From contig NZ_CANLGU010000004.1 in NCBI RefSeq assembly GCF_947490405.1, forward strand, positions 186,001 through 250,000: a DNA stretch of 64,000 bases. Reading direction: 5' to 3'. A model generated the notes under the pieces. It searched no databases. It saw nothing but the letters and a program-made list of their open reading frames with translations, and was not told the origin of the DNA. Positions 44,154 to 54,452 of this stretch are shown one piece after another. The first letter of the stretch is position 1. Each line of letters begins with the position of its first letter. Source of the stretch: an uncultured Algibacter sp. (GTDB lineage: Bacteria > Bacteroidota > Bacteroidia > Flavobacteriales > Flavobacteriaceae). The position numbers were made by a program, and so were the translations under genes.

Positions 44154-46691
44154 ATGGCAGAAGGAGAAAAATTGATCCCTATTAATATTGAGGATGAGAT
44201 GAAATCGGCCTACATTGATTATTCAATGTCAGTCATTGTGTCACGTGCTTTACCAGATGTAAGAGATGGTTTAAAACCAGTTCATAGGCGCGTGCTTTAT
44301 GGTATGCATGAACTGGGTGTTAGAGCAAATTCAGCACATAAAAAATCCGCAAGAATAGTTGGAGAAGTTTTAGGTAAATATCACCCTCATGGTGATACTT
44401 CGGTTTATGATGCAATGGTTCGTATGGCTCAAGAATGGAGTTTGCGATATATGCTTGTTGATGGACAAGGAAATTTTGGTTCTATTGATGGAGATAGTCC
44501 TGCAGCAATGCGTTATACAGAAGCGCGTATGCGAAAGATTTCTGAGGACATGTTGGCAGATATCGAAAAGGAAACTGTAGATCATAAATTGAATTTTGAT
44601 GATACGCTAAAGGAGCCTACTGTTTTACCTACGCGTATACCTGGGCTTTTGGTTAATGGTGCATCAGGTATTGCTGTTGGTATGGCAACAAATATGCCGC
44701 CTCACAACTTAGCAGAAGTGGTTGATGGAACTATAGCGTACATTGAAGATAATGATATTGAGATTGATGAGCTTATTAAACACGTTAAAGCGCCAGATTT
44801 TCCAACAGGAGGGACTATTTATGGTTATGATGGTGTGAAGGAAGCTTTTCAAACAGGAAGAGGGAGAATCGTTATGCGAGGGAAAGCGAATATTGAAGAG
44901 GTTAATGGGCGTGAGTGTATTATAGTTGATGAGATTCCTTATCAGGTTAACAAAGCAGATATGATTAAAAAAACTGCTGACTTGGTAAACGACAAAAAAC
45001 TAGAAGGAATTGCTACAATTCGTGATGAGTCTGATAGAAATGGAATGCGTATTGTATACGTTTTAAAGCGTGATGCTATTCCTAACATTGTGTTAAATAA
45101 ATTATTTAAATACACAGCGCTACAATCTTCATTTAGTGTAAATAACATTGCATTAGTTAATGGTAGACCGCAATTATTGAATCTTAAAGATTTGATTCAT
45201 TATTTTGTTGAGCATAGACATGAAGTTGTAGTTAGAAGAACAACCTATGAATTACGCAAAGCTGAAGAAAGAGCGCATATTTTAGAAGGTTTAATTATTG
45301 CTTCAGACAATATTGACGAAGTTATCGCTTTAATTAGAGCTTCTGCAAATGCTGATGAAGCTAGAGAGAAGTTAATTGAACGCTTTAAGCTATCAGAAAT
45401 TCAAGCTAAAGCAATAGTTGAGATGAGGCTACGTCAGTTAACTGGTTTAGAACAAGATAAGCTTCGTGCAGAATACGAGGAGTTGATGAAGACTATCGAA
45501 GACTTGAAAGATATCCTAGAGAAAAAAGACCGTAGGATGGATATCATAAAAGAAGAGTTGCAAGTAGTTAAAGATAAGTATGGTGATGAGCGTCGATCTA
45601 CTATTGAATATGCTGGAGGAGATTTAAGTATTGAAGATATGATTCCTGATGAAAAAGTGGTAATCACAATTTCGCACGCTGGATATATTAAACGTACATC
45701 ACTAACAGAATATAAAACTCAAAATAGAGGAGGTGTTGGTCAGAAAGCATCAACTACACGTAATGAGGATTTCTTAGAGCATTTATTTGTTGGTACTAAC
45801 CATCAGTATATGTTGTTTTTTACGCAAAAAGGAAAATGTTTCTGGATGCGTGTTTATGAAATTCCAGAAGGAAGTAAGACTTCAAAAGGGCGTGCTATTC
45901 AAAATCTTATAAATATTGAGCAGGATGATAAAGTGATGGCTTTCATTTGTACTCAAGATTTAAAAGATGAAGATTATATTAACAGCCACTATGTGATTAT
46001 GGCTACTAAGAAGGGACAGGTCAAGAAAACCTCTCTAGAACAATATTCTCGTCCTAGAACAAATGGTATAAATGCCATAACTATTAAAGATGATGATGTT
46101 TTATTAGAAGCTAAATTAACTACAGGTGAGAGTCAAGTAATGTTAGCATTAAAATCAGGTAAAGCTATACGTTTTGAAGAAGCCAAAACAAGGCCTATGG
46201 GAAGAGGTGCTTCAGGTGTTAGAGGGATTCGTTTACAAGATGAAAAAACTGACGAAGTTATTGGTATGATAGCTGTAGATGACATGGAGAGTAATGTACT
46301 TGTGGTTTCTGAGAATGGATATGGTAAACGTTCAAGTTTAGAAGACTACCGAATCACTAATCGAGGCGGTAAAGGTGTAAAAACCATATCAATAACTGAA
46401 AAAACTGGAAACTTAGTTTCAATAAAAAACGTAACTGATGACGACGATTTAATGATAATCAACAAATCTGGTATCGCTATCAGAATGGCGGTTAAAGATT
46501 TAAGAGTTATGGGGAGAGCTACACAAGGAGTTAAATTAATAAATTTAAAAGGTAAAGATTCTATTGCGGCTGTTGCAAAAGTGATGCATGATGAAGATGA
46601 AGTAGATAGTATAGAAGATCTTGAAGGACCTGAAAACACTAGTAGATCAGAGGATGGCACAACTATTGATAATGATACTAACGATAAATAA
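44154..46691 (+). CDS. gyrA: DNA gyrase subunit A
   Basis: The 845-residue protein has the winged-helix/tower domain with catalytic Tyr121 ([12 protein letters not shown]) and the GyrA-type C-terminal beta-pinwheel with repeated RGG motifs ([24 protein letters not shown]). The quinolone-determining region reads [10 protein letters not shown], with Thr where E. coli has Ser83; this is common in wild types, so resistance is not claimed. The GyrA rather than ParC identity follows from the RGG boxes and length. A TPR gene follows after 30 bases, probably cotranscribed. Confidence 0.95.
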   Translation: MAEGEKLIPINIEDEMKSAYIDYSMSVIVSRALPDVRDGLKPVHRRVLYGMHELGVRANSAHKKSARIVGEVLGKYHPHGDTSVYDAMVRMAQEWSLRYMLVDGQGNFGSIDGDSPAAMRYTEARMRKISEDMLADIEKETVDHKLNFDDTLKEPTVLPTRIPGLLVNGASGIAVGMATNMPPHNLAEVVDGTIAYIEDNDIEIDELIKHVKAPDFPTGGTIYGYDGVKEAFQTGRGRIVMRGKANIEEVNGRECIIVDEIPYQVNKADMIKKTADLVNDKKLEGIATIRDESDRNGMRIVYVLKRDAIPNIVLNKLFKYTALQSSFSVNNIALVNGRPQLLNLKDLIHYFVEHRHEVVVRRTTYELRKAEERAHILEGLIIASDNIDEVIALIRASANADEAREKLIERFKLSEIQAKAIVEMRLRQLTGLEQDKLRAEYEELMKTIEDLKDILEKKDRRMDIIKEELQVVKDKYGDERRSTIEYAGGDLSIEDMIPDEKVVITISHAGYIKRTSLTEYKTQNRGGVGQKASTTRNEDFLEHLFVGTNHQYMLFFTQKGKCFWMRVYEIPEGSKTSKGRAIQNLINIEQDDKVMAFICTQDLKDEDYINSHYVIMATKKGQVKKTSLEQYSRPRTNGINAITIKDDDVLLEAKLTTGESQVMLALKSGKAIRFEEAKTRPMGRGASGVRGIRLQDEKTDEVIGMIAVDDMESNVLVVSENGYGKRSSLEDYRITNRGGKGVKTISITEKTGNLVSIKNVTDDDDLMIINKSGIAIRMAVKDLRVMGRATQGVKLINLKGKDSIAAVAKVMHDEDEVDSIEDLEGPENTSRSEDGTTIDNDTNDK

Positions 46692-46721
46692 CACTAAAAG
46701 TTAAACTTAATATTAATTAAA

Positions 46722-47975
46722 ATGAAAAAACAAATTATTATAGCTTTAGCACTAACGATTAGTGCGTTTTCATTTGCTCAGAAAAAAGAATTGAAAGCCT
46801 TAGAAAAAGCTGTTAAAAGTAAAAACTATGCCGCCGCAAAAGAAGCTTTGAAAATTGCTGAACCCTTATTAGCTTCTATGAATGAGGATATGAAGTCTAA
46901 GTATTATTATCTTAATGGGGTAACATTGTTTGCTGATGGAAAAGGCAGTGAACTTGACGTTGAGCAAGCTTTTGCAAGTTTTGAGAAAGTGAAAGGAAAG
47001 TACAAGCTTGAGGTTAAAAAAATCAAAGATGGTATGTATAATGATTTTTTAACAAAAGGAAATAAGGCTTACGAAGCTCAAGACTACAAGCAGGCATCTC
47101 TTCTTTTTGAAAAAACATATAAAGCAAGAAAAACGGATACGATTTTTTTGTATTATTCCGCATTAACTGCTGTTAATGTTCAAGATTATGATAGATCTTT
47201 AAAACTATATAACAAGCTTAAGGATATTGGTTATACTGGAATAGCTAAAGAATATTATGCCACAGATAAGGATACAGGTAAAGAAGTGATTCTAGATAAG
47301 AAAACTAGAGATTTATATGTGAAAGCAGGAAGTCATATTAAGCCAGGTGAGCGTATATCAGAATCTAAAAAGCCAGAGATTGTAAAGAACATAGCATTAA
47401 TTTATATTACTAAAGGAGATAACGAAAAAGCATTAGCAGCTATTAAAGAGGCAAGATTAGAAAATCCAGAAAATGTTGATTTAATAATTAACGAAGCCAA
47501 TATTTATTTCCAATTGAAAGATGAAGATAAATTTAAAGAAGTAATTGAACAAGCATTGGAAAAAGATCCAAATAATGCGGCACTTCATTACAACGTTGGT
47601 GTTGTTAATATGAATAAAGGAAACATTGAAGATGCGAAAAAATCTTTTGAAACGGTACTTGGCTTAGATTCTAAAAATTCTGATGCAGCGTTAAATTTAT
47701 CTAACATATACATAGAGAAAGGAAATGTTCAAATTGAAGAAATGGGTAAATTGGGATTGAGTAAAGCAGATAATATTAAATATGAGGAATTAAAAGTTGA
47801 AAAGAATGCTTTATTCCAAAAAGCCGCCGATGTTTTAACTGATTTTATTGGTAAAAATCCTGAAGCTAGTGTAGATGTTTTAGTTCAGTTGAAAAACATA
47901 TATAGTGCTCTTGGCGAGGTTGAAAAATCTAAAGAAGTAGCAGCTAAAATTGATGCCATAGATGGTGGTCAATAA
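46722..47975 (+). CDS. exported tetratricopeptide repeat protein
   Basis: This 417-residue protein has a signal peptide (MKKQIIIALALTISAFSFAQ) and several TPR units, most clearly ALIYITKGDNEKALAAIKEARLENPENVDL, INEANIYFQLKDEDKFKEVIEQALEKDPNN and ALHYNVGVVNMNKGNIEDAKKSFETVLGLDSKN. TPRs mediate protein-protein contacts; the partner is unknown. The consistent position after gyrA in this family suggests cotranscription rather than a direct link to gyrase. A terminator follows at 48003-48034. Confidence 0.85.
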   Translation: MKKQIIIALALTISAFSFAQKKELKALEKAVKSKNYAAAKEALKIAEPLLASMNEDMKSKYYYLNGVTLFADGKGSELDVEQAFASFEKVKGKYKLEVKKIKDGMYNDFLTKGNKAYEAQDYKQASLLFEKTYKARKTDTIFLYYSALTAVNVQDYDRSLKLYNKLKDIGYTGIAKEYYATDKDTGKEVILDKKTRDLYVKAGSHIKPGERISESKKPEIVKNIALIYITKGDNEKALAAIKEARLENPENVDLIINEANIYFQLKDEDKFKEVIEQALEKDPNNAALHYNVGVVNMNKGNIEDAKKSFETVLGLDSKNSDAALNLSNIYIEKGNVQIEEMGKLGLSKADNIKYEELKVEKNALFQKAADVLTDFIGKNPEASVDVLVQLKNIYSALGEVEKSKEVAAKIDAIDGGQ

Positions 47976-48002
47976 TATAATCCTAACATACTAAGAATAA
48001 AA

Positions 48003-48034
48003 AAAAGCTGCTATTTAAGTAGCTTTTTTTATAT
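48003..48034. terminator. Bidirectional terminator
   Basis: Stem aaagctgct / agtagcttt with A-run and T-run, between convergent TPR and NlpC/P60 genes. Confidence 0.75.
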
Positions 48035-48778
48035 AATTTTTTTAATAACTCTTAACTTATGCGTGTGGATGTTTTTGTCAACATTATAAATCCCAGAATG
48101 ATCTAAACGGTCTATACGTACTTTACCATGAGCATGAATAATATAATTGTCTTTCATTATTATGCCAACATGAATTATGTTACCTTCATTATTATCAAAA
48201 AAAGCTAAATCACCTGGTTGGCTTTCCTCAATAAAACTTAATGCTTCGCCTTGAGTAGCTTGTTGAGATGCATCGCGCAAGAGTTTATAACCATTTAATT
48301 TATATACCATTTGCGTAAAACCAGAGCAGTCTATACCAAAAGGTGTTTTTCCACCCCATAAATAAGGAGCATTTAGGAAAGTAAAAGCAGTTTTAACAAT
48401 GTTAGGTTTGGTTGCTTTATCGTTAATAGAGTTGCCTTCGTAATTATGGTTTAATAATGATAAACCATTTAGTTGAGCTCCAATAGGAATTGGGAAAAGT
48501 TGATGGTTTTCATCTTCGATAAACTCAACTAAATCAGTAGATAGTTTTAGAGGTTCTTTTGATAGAGTTTTGTATTCACTCTCGTTAATTTCAATATGCT
48601 GCTTGTTATCTATCCAGCCTTCATATTTGTCAAAAGCTAATCTTATCTTGCTCCATTTTTTGCGTTGTTCTAATATTTTGAAGAAATCACCATAGATCAC
48701 TTGTGAAACTAATTCACTTGTGTCAGTAGGTTCATTTCGAAGCGGAACAATACTTAAATTACAAATACCGTATAGCAT
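48029..48778 (-). CDS. C40 family peptidase (NlpC/P60) with N-terminal SH3-like domain
   Basis: The 249-residue protein has an SH3-like N-terminal domain (about 8-62) and an NlpC/P60 domain (about 125-249). Catalytic Cys151 lies in FGIDCSGFTQMVYK, His203 in IIHVGII and the third polar residue at His215 in IIHAHGKV. The family hydrolyses gamma-D-Glu-diamino acid bonds in peptidoglycan peptides. No signal peptide is visible, so it may act in the cytosol on recycled muropeptides, as known for some YkfC-like enzymes. It lies nine bases downstream of the thiolase gene. Confidence 0.87.
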   Translation of the reverse strand: MLYGICNLSIVPLRNEPTDTSELVSQVIYGDFFKILEQRKKWSKIRLAFDKYEGWIDNKQHIEINESEYKTLSKEPLKLSTDLVEFIEDENHQLFPIPIGAQLNGLSLLNHNYEGNSINDKATKPNIVKTAFTFLNAPYLWGGKTPFGIDCSGFTQMVYKLNGYKLLRDASQQATQGEALSFIEESQPGDLAFFDNNEGNIIHVGIIMKDNYIIHAHGKVRIDRLDHSGIYNVDKNIHTHKLRVIKKII

Positions 48779-48787
48779 TAAAATTTT

Positions 48788-49966
48788 TTAGTTACGTTCA
48801 ATGATTAATGCAGATGCGCCACCACCACCATTACAAATAGCAGCAGCTCCAATTTTGGCATTATTCTGCTCTAAAACATTTAATAAAGTAATAAGAATTC
48901 TAACGCCAGAACACCCAAGTGGATGTCCTAACGAAACAGCACCTCCATTTACGTTAACATTACTATCTGTAAGCCCAAGAATTTTCATATTAGCTAAACC
49001 AACAACAGAAAAAGCTTCATTAAACTCAAAATAATCAACATCATTTATTGAAATTCCAGCTTTATCTAGTGCTTTTGGAAGAGCTTTTGCAGGTGCAGTT
49101 GTAAACCATTCTGGTTCATGAGCAGCATCAGCATAACTTTTTATTGTTGCTAATGGTTTTAAACCTAGCTCATCCGCTTTTTCTTTACTCATTAAAACCA
49201 TAGCACCAGCACCATCATTAATGGTTGATGCATTTGCAGCTGTAACGGTACCTTCTTTAGTAAAAGCAGGACGCAATTGCGGAATTTTTTCTATTCTCAC
49301 ATTGGTATACTCTTCATCTTTCGATATAACTTTAGGCTCACCTCTACGTTGTGGTACTTTAACAGGAACTACTTCATTGTCAAATTTACCTGTTTCCCAT
49401 GCTTTTGCAGACCGATTGTAAGATTGGATGGCGTAAGCATCTTGGTCCTCTCTCGAAAACTCATATTTTGTGGCACAAGCATCTGCGCAAACCCCCATGG
49501 CATTCTGGTCGTATGCATCAACTAAACCATCTCTTTGCATGCCATCAATTAAAGTTGCTGGCCCAAATTTTGTCGCACTTCTCGCATGTAAATAATGAGG
49601 AATTTGACTCATGTTTTCCATGCCTCCTGCAACAACAATATTAGAATCTCCTAAAGCAATTGATTGTGCTGCCTGCATAACAGTTTTCATACCCGAAGCG
49701 CAAACTTTGTTAACAGTCGTGCAAGGTACTTTGTTTGGAATACCTGCAAATATCGCAGCTTGTCTAGCAGGTGCTTGACCTGTGCCAGCTTGAACTACAT
49801 TGCCCATTAAAACTTCTTCAACCAATTCAGGTTTTAGTTTAATTTTTTTCAAAGCACCTTGTATAGCGATAGCGCCTAATTTTGGAGCAGGAACAGTTGA
49901 TAAAGCCCCTAGAAAACTCCCAATAGGAGTTCTTGCTGCAGATACAATAACGACTTCTTTGCTCAT
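48788..49966 (-). CDS. acetyl-CoA C-acyltransferase (thiolase)
   Basis: This 392-residue thiolase joins or splits acetyl-CoA and acyl-CoA. The nucleophile Cys89 is in TTVNKVCASGMKT, and the C-terminal GHPLGCSGVR and CNGGGGASALI give the His and second Cys. The family contains both acetoacetyl-CoA-forming and beta-oxidation enzymes; the stand-alone gene without fadB-like neighbours suggests the biosynthetic/acetoacetyl type, but this is not certain. Probably cotranscribed with the C40 peptidase gene. Confidence 0.9.
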   Translation of the reverse strand: MSKEVVIVSAARTPIGSFLGALSTVPAPKLGAIAIQGALKKIKLKPELVEEVLMGNVVQAGTGQAPARQAAIFAGIPNKVPCTTVNKVCASGMKTVMQAAQSIALGDSNIVVAGGMENMSQIPHYLHARSATKFGPATLIDGMQRDGLVDAYDQNAMGVCADACATKYEFSREDQDAYAIQSYNRSAKAWETGKFDNEVVPVKVPQRRGEPKVISKDEEYTNVRIEKIPQLRPAFTKEGTVTAANASTINDGAGAMVLMSKEKADELGLKPLATIKSYADAAHEPEWFTTAPAKALPKALDKAGISINDVDYFEFNEAFSVVGLANMKILGLTDSNVNVNGGAVSLGHPLGCSGVRILITLLNVLEQNNAKIGAAAICNGGGGASALIIERN

Positions 49967-50085
49967 TATTCTAATATTTTAGTTTAGTACTTGCGAAAAT
50001 AATGATTTTTTTGGTAGAATTTTGAAAGATAACCGCAATATAAAAAATGGTAAAAGCTTTTAATTTTATTACATTTGGTTTCAAG

Positions 50086-52140
50086 ATGAAAGACTTTATA
50101 AATAAACTATATAAAAACCATTCTTTGATTTATAAAGGGTTGTTATTTCTGTCTACAACCTTTTTAATTGTGTATTTGTTTCCTAAAAGCGGAAAGTTTA
50201 AATACAATTTTGAAAAGGGAAAGCCTTGGCAATCTGAAAGCCTTCAGGCGCCATTTAATTTCGCTATAAAGAAAACAAATGATGAAATAGCTCTAGAGAA
50301 AAAAAGTATAGTCAGTAATGCTAAGCTTTATTTTGATATTGATAATTCAATAAAAGAAAAAGTTAAATATTCTTATGAAACTACGTTTAAAGTAGTTTTT
50401 TCAGATACCTTACCAAGATATACTAATGATAAATTATTTGGTGTAGGTCAAAATATTATTAGAGAACTTTATAGTTATGGTGTTTTAAACGAAAATTATG
50501 ATTTCCCTGACAATAAGTCTATTGTTATTCTAGATGGGAGAGAAAATAAAAAAGAAGGTTTTTATTCAAGTCTAATACAACAAAATGATGTTAAAAATGT
50601 CATCAATAGTACATTGGCTAAAAATAATCTATCAGTTTATGAAACTGAATTTGTGTCATTGTTTTTTGATTTAGTCGAGCCTAACTTGGTATTTAATAAA
50701 CCGTTTACCGATAAGGTCATTGAAGACGATTTGAATCAGATTTCTTTTACCAGAGGAAGTGTTGCTAAAGAAACTCTAATTGTTTCAAAGGGAGAGGTTG
50801 TTGAAGGTGATAAGTATCAGGTTTTAAAGTCGTTACAATCTGAATATGAATCACAAGTTTGGAATGAATCAAATTATAATTGGGTTTTGTTTGCATATAC
50901 CTTACTTGTTGCTTTAGCATTATTAATGTTGCTTCTCTTTTTGCGAAAATATAGAGTAAAGGTTTTTGAAAATAATACAAAAGTCACTTTTATTTTCTTT
51001 AATATTTCTTTGATGATATTTATAACAACTTTAGTGGTTAATTATGATTCAAAGTATATTTATATTGTGCCTATTTGTATTTTGCCATTAGTGTTTAAAG
51101 CATTTTTTGATGCGCGATTAGGTTTATTTGCCCACGTACTAACAGTACTACTGTTAGGGTTTATTGTACCAAACAGTTATGAGTATATGTTTCTTCAGAT
51201 TATTGCGGGTATAGTAACTATTTTAACAGTTTCAGAGTTGTATAAACGCGCTAATCTTTTTATTTCAGTCGGTCAGATTACACTCATTTATATTATAGCT
51301 TATTTTGCTTTTTTTGTAATTCATGAGGGGAGTGTTGAGACACTTAATTGGGAAACCTTTATATGGTTTATTCTTTGTGGTTTAGCAACGCTATTTGTTC
51401 AGCCATTAATTTATGCTTATGAAAAACTTTTTGGTTTAGTTTCAGATGTTTCATTATTAGAGCTATCAGATACCAATACTAAATTATTAAAGGAGTTATC
51501 TAATAAGGCTCCTGGGACCTTTCATCATTCTTTAAATGTTGCCAATTTAGCAGAGGCCTCAGCTAATGAGATTGGAGCAAATGCTATGTTGGTTCGAGTA
51601 GGTGCTTTATATCATGATATTGGAAAGATGAAAAATCCAACATTTTTTACTGAAAATCAATCTACAGGAATTAACCCACATGATGAACTCTCTTCAAAAG
51701 AAAGCGCTGAAATCATCACAAATCATGTTATCAACGGCATTGAAATAGCTAAAAAGAATAATTTACCTGATAGGGTTATTGATTTTATAAGAACACATCA
51801 TGGTACTAGTGTAGTATATTACTTTTATATGAAAGCGCAAAAGGCTTTTCCAGATATAGAAATAAGTAAGGTAGATTTTAGTTACCCTGGACCTAAACCC
51901 TTTAGTAAAGAAACTGCTATTTTAATGATGTGTGATAGTGTCGAGGCTGCATCAAAAAGTTTGAAAGAGCCTACTTCAATAAAAATTGATGCTTTTGTGG
52001 AAAATATAATTAACAAGCAAATTGAAGAAGGACAGTTTCTTAATGCTAACATTACTTTCAAGGAGATTCAATCCATAAAAAAAGTGTTAAAGCACAAGCT
52101 TGCAAATATTTATCATTTACGAATAGAATACCCAGAATAA
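50086..52140 (+). CDS. 7TM-HD family protein (PgpH-like cyclic-di-AMP phosphodiesterase candidate)
   Basis: About 684 residues from ATG 50086 (MKDFINKLYKNHSLIYKGLLFL); the ORF track begins at 50047. An N-terminal membrane helix, an extracytoplasmic domain of about 230 residues, seven closely spaced helices, and a cytosolic HD domain (FHHSLNVANLAEASANEIGAN, GALYHDIGKMKNPTFF, RTHHGTSVVYYF). The architecture matches Listeria PgpH, which hydrolyses c-di-AMP to pApA. Enzyme activity is inferred from the family. The adjacent tRNA genes have their own promoter. Confidence 0.88.
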   Translation: MKDFINKLYKNHSLIYKGLLFLSTTFLIVYLFPKSGKFKYNFEKGKPWQSESLQAPFNFAIKKTNDEIALEKKSIVSNAKLYFDIDNSIKEKVKYSYETTFKVVFSDTLPRYTNDKLFGVGQNIIRELYSYGVLNENYDFPDNKSIVILDGRENKKEGFYSSLIQQNDVKNVINSTLAKNNLSVYETEFVSLFFDLVEPNLVFNKPFTDKVIEDDLNQISFTRGSVAKETLIVSKGEVVEGDKYQVLKSLQSEYESQVWNESNYNWVLFAYTLLVALALLMLLLFLRKYRVKVFENNTKVTFIFFNISLMIFITTLVVNYDSKYIYIVPICILPLVFKAFFDARLGLFAHVLTVLLLGFIVPNSYEYMFLQIIAGIVTILTVSELYKRANLFISVGQITLIYIIAYFAFFVIHEGSVETLNWETFIWFILCGLATLFVQPLIYAYEKLFGLVSDVSLLELSDTNTKLLKELSNKAPGTFHHSLNVANLAEASANEIGANAMLVRVGALYHDIGKMKNPTFFTENQSTGINPHDELSSKESAEIITNHVINGIEIAKKNNLPDRVIDFIRTHHGTSVVYYFYMKAQKAFPDIEISKVDFSYPGPKPFSKETAILMMCDSVEAASKSLKEPTSIKIDAFVENIINKQIEEGQFLNANITFKEIQSIKKVLKHKLANIYHLRIEYPE

Positions 52141-52165
52141 AAACTAAAAAAAAAGGAAGAAAATG

Positions 52166-52197
52166 TTTGTGTTCTTTCAGATGAAAAACTAAATTTG
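52166..52197 (+). promoter_or_regulatory. Bacteroidota-type promoter of the tRNA pair
   Basis: TTTG (52166-52169), 20 bases, then TAaaTTTG (52190-52197), closely matching the -33 TTTG / -7 TAnnTTTG consensus, about 40 bases before tRNA-Ser. Confidence 0.65.
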
Positions 52198-52237
52198 CAT
52201 CCGCATTTAAATAAAATGTGTAGTTCTTAACTAAATT

Positions 52238-52326
52238 GGAGAGGTGCCTGAGTGGCCGAAAGGAGCGGTTTGCTAAATCGTCGTACCTAGAAATAGGTAC
52301 CCAGGGTTCGAATCCCTGTCTCTCCG
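52238..52326 (+). tRNA. tRNA-Ser(GCT)
   Basis: Acceptor stem ggagagg with tctctcc plus discriminator g; anticodon loop ttgctaa gives anticodon GCT. A long variable arm (tacctagaaataggta) is typical of tRNA-Ser; the T-loop gttcgaatc is present. CCA is not encoded. Read by hand. Confidence 0.95.
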
Positions 52327-52356
52327 CATTTTTTTTTTAAAATTAGATAACCAATT

Positions 52357-52431
52357 CGGGGTGTAGCGTAGCCCGGTTATCGCGCCGCGTTTGGGACGCG
52401 GAGGTCGCAGGTTCGAATCCTGCCACCCCGA
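52357..52431 (+). tRNA. tRNA-Pro(TGG)
   Basis: Acceptor cggggtg with caccccg and discriminator a. The anticodon loop in gcgtttgggacgc gives TGG. T-loop gttcgaatc. It lies 30 bases after tRNA-Ser, so probably the same transcript. CCA is not encoded. Confidence 0.95.
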
Positions 52432-52448
52432 CTTTATAAAAGCAAATA

Positions 52449-52482
52449 AAACTTGATGATAATTATATTCATCAAGTTTTTG
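52449..52482. terminator. Bidirectional terminator
   Basis: Stem aaacttgatga / tcatcaagttt with A-run and T-run, between the tRNA pair and the convergent AraC gene. Confidence 0.8.
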
Positions 52483-52521
52483 TTTTTTATGTCAATTGTT
52501 TAATTATTAGGGTAAGGAACG

Positions 52522-53364
52522 CTATTTACGTTTCCTAACAAAAGAAGGAATGTATCCTTTTACTTTTTTATACTGCCTATTAAAATTAGACAAATTGTTA
52601 AACCCTGATAATTCAGCTATTTCAACAATAGGTAAATCTACGTGTTGTTTTAAAAGTCTTGTAGCGTGTTCTACCCGTATTTCATTTAAAAAGGTAACGT
52701 AAGTTTTATTAGTTCGTTTTTTAAAATATTTACAAAATGCATTTTTAGTCATATTCGCCTCATTTGCAATAGTTTCTAATGAAATGTCTTTTTGATAGTT
52801 AGTCATCGTATATTCAAAAACATGGCGCATACGGTTACCCTCGTTATCAGAATAGGTTTTTTCATATATAAAAGTGGAAAGTGTTTCAGATTTAGCAGTA
52901 GTAATATGTTTTAAAATTTTTAAAAACAAAATAAATCGTTCTAATTTAGATGATTTTTTTAGTTTTTTAAAGCATTCTATAATTTCACTTTTATTGTTTT
53001 TTACAACCAAACCCTGCGTAGATTTTACAAAAAAACGGTTAAGTTCTGTAAATTCACTCAATTCAAAAAAAGTATCACCAAAAGAAGATTCAGTAAAAAA
53101 TAAACTCAACATTTTAGATTCAGTTACACCGTGTTTGTCACTTTTAAAAGCGTGTGGTAAATTGCTGCCAATAATAAAAATATCATTTTCTACATAACTA
53201 GAAATATGATCACCTACCAGTAGTGTTCCGTTTCCTTTTTCTATAAAACTAAGCTGAATTTCATTATGTTGATGCAACTTATCATAAAAAACAGCTTCAA
53301 TATCTTCTTGATAAACTAATGCGCTATTTTCTGGCTTTGGTATTTTAAAAGGGTGTATTTTCAT
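52522..53364 (-). CDS. AraC family transcriptional regulator
   Basis: About 280 residues from ATG 53364 (MKIHPFKIPKPENSAL); the ORF track starts six codons earlier. The N-terminal cupin-type domain (HQHNEIQLSFIEKGNGTLLVGDHISSY) is followed by a C-terminal helix-turn-helix pair: ISLETIANEANMTKNAFCKYFKKRTNKTYVTFLNEIRVEHATRLL and IVEIAELSGFNNLSNFNRQYKKVKGYIPS. It is divergent from the hydroxyproline gene set and is the obvious candidate local regulator, with a small metabolite as inducer. This is inference from context. Confidence 0.88.
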   Translation of the reverse strand: MKIHPFKIPKPENSALVYQEDIEAVFYDKLHQHNEIQLSFIEKGNGTLLVGDHISSYVENDIFIIGSNLPHAFKSDKHGVTESKMLSLFFTESSFGDTFFELSEFTELNRFFVKSTQGLVVKNNKSEIIECFKKLKKSSKLERFILFLKILKHITTAKSETLSTFIYEKTYSDNEGNRMRHVFEYTMTNYQKDISLETIANEANMTKNAFCKYFKKRTNKTYVTFLNEIRVEHATRLLKQHVDLPIVEIAELSGFNNLSNFNRQYKKVKGYIPSFVRKRK

Positions 53365-53415
53365 TAATACAAAAATATTCAAAATATAAATATAATTTGA
53401 ATGAATGGATAATAT

Positions 53416-53445
53416 AATACTAAAAACGAATAATTTAATAGTATT
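53416..53445. promoter_or_regulatory. Candidate operator in the AraC-deaminase intergenic region
   Basis: Inverted repeat aatacta ... tagtatt with a 16-base spacer lies in the 131-base gap between the divergent AraC and deaminase genes. AraC proteins more often bind direct repeats and the tract is AT-rich, so this is a weak call. Confidence 0.25.
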
Positions 53446-53495
53446 GTTGATGGTAATATTTATATAGTTTTATAACTCATTAAAAAGAATAAAAA

Positions 53496-54452
53496 ATGAA
53501 ATCCAATTGGGATGGTGTAATGCCTGCAGTTTTTACATGGTTGAAAGCGTCAAAATCTGGTACTCTTGAAATTGATTTTGATACAACACAAAAACAGGCC
53601 GCAGGTATTTTAAAAGCTCAAGGAAAGGGCGGAAGCAGAATGAGCGGACTTGTTGGTTCTGGTACTCTGGGCGAGAATAGCTATTTGAGTAACAAACAGC
53701 GCCTTTCTTTACTTAAATCCCTTTCTGAGGTTGCTAAGGAATACAATGTTCCGTTAATCAGCGGAGCTTCAGCAGAAACTAAGGAAGAACTTGCCAAAAT
53801 CATTGAAGGGCTTGCAACAGTAGGAGTTGATACAGTAATGGTTATGCCGCCAAAAACTAAGGAGATTCCTTCTGAAAAAGAGATGTATGAGTATTATGCG
53901 TTTTCTGAAGTAACTGCAAAGGATATAGGTATAACAATGATGCCTTATAACAATCCTGATGCAGCTGGTTATCATTCGCTTTCAACGGATCTTCTTTTAA
54001 GGCTTTCTGTGCTTCCTAATGTGACAGCTCTTAAAATATCGACTATAGATGTTTCAATTATTGAAACACTGATGCTAGAAAACAAAGATTTAAAAGTTTT
54101 GGCAGGAGTAGATACAGTTACTGTACATGCAGGACTCGCTGGAGCGTGTGGTGGTATTACAGGTGTTGGTTGTATCTTTCCAAAAGCTAGTGTTACCATG
54201 CAGGAGTATGTTTTAAATGGGGAATGGGCTAAGGCAAACAAAATTTCTCAGGCTTTAAATTCCATATCCTATCTGGATGCTCAGCCGTTGCTTTTGGAAT
54301 ATCTAAAACTTGCTATGGGAATTCACCATAATGATGTTGCTGGAGGGCTGCGTACCTTTGGTAAGAAATTAACTAAACAGCAAATTGATGATGTCCATGC
54401 AAGATATATTCTGGCAAAAGAAAGACTTGAAGTTTTGGACTTAATAAGTTGA
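53496..54452 (+). CDS. DHDPS/NAL family protein, probable pyrroline-4-hydroxy-2-carboxylate deaminase
   Basis: The 318-residue TIM-barrel protein of the dihydrodipicolinate synthase superfamily has the Schiff-base lysine K180 in VTALKIS, Tyr151 in MPYNNP and a GSGTLGE-like N-terminal loop (residues about 54-60). In the hydroxyproline pathway a member of this family deaminates 1-pyrroline-4-hydroxy-2-carboxylate to 2-oxoglutarate semialdehyde. The neighbours make this the best reading; dihydrodipicolinate synthase itself is unlikely. Leucine codon use (24 of 39 are CTN) is unlike that of the neighbouring aldehyde dehydrogenase gene, which suggests separate origin. A 198-base gap follows. Confidence 0.78.
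   Translation: MKSNWDGVMPAVFTWLKASKSGTLEIDFDTTQKQAAGILKAQGKGGSRMSGLVGSGTLGENSYLSNKQRLSLLKSLSEVAKEYNVPLISGASAETKEELAKIIEGLATVGVDTVMVMPPKTKEIPSEKEMYEYYAFSEVTAKDIGITMMPYNNPDAAGYHSLSTDLLLRLSVLPNVTALKISTIDVSIIETLMLENKDLKVLAGVDTVTVHAGLAGACGGITGVGCIFPKASVTMQEYVLNGEWAKANKISQALNSISYLDAQPLLLEYLKLAMGIHHNDVAGGLRTFGKKLTKQQIDDVHARYILAKERLEVLDLIS

Noticed and set aside
44370-44585. Minus-strand ORFs inside gyrA, clpC, lpdA and thiolase
   Set aside because: They lie fully within well supported genes on the other strand or frame.
52238-52431. tRNA pair as an integration site next to the hydroxyproline island
   Set aside because: I found no integrase and no partial duplicate of the tRNA 3' end in the following region, so an integrated island is not supported.
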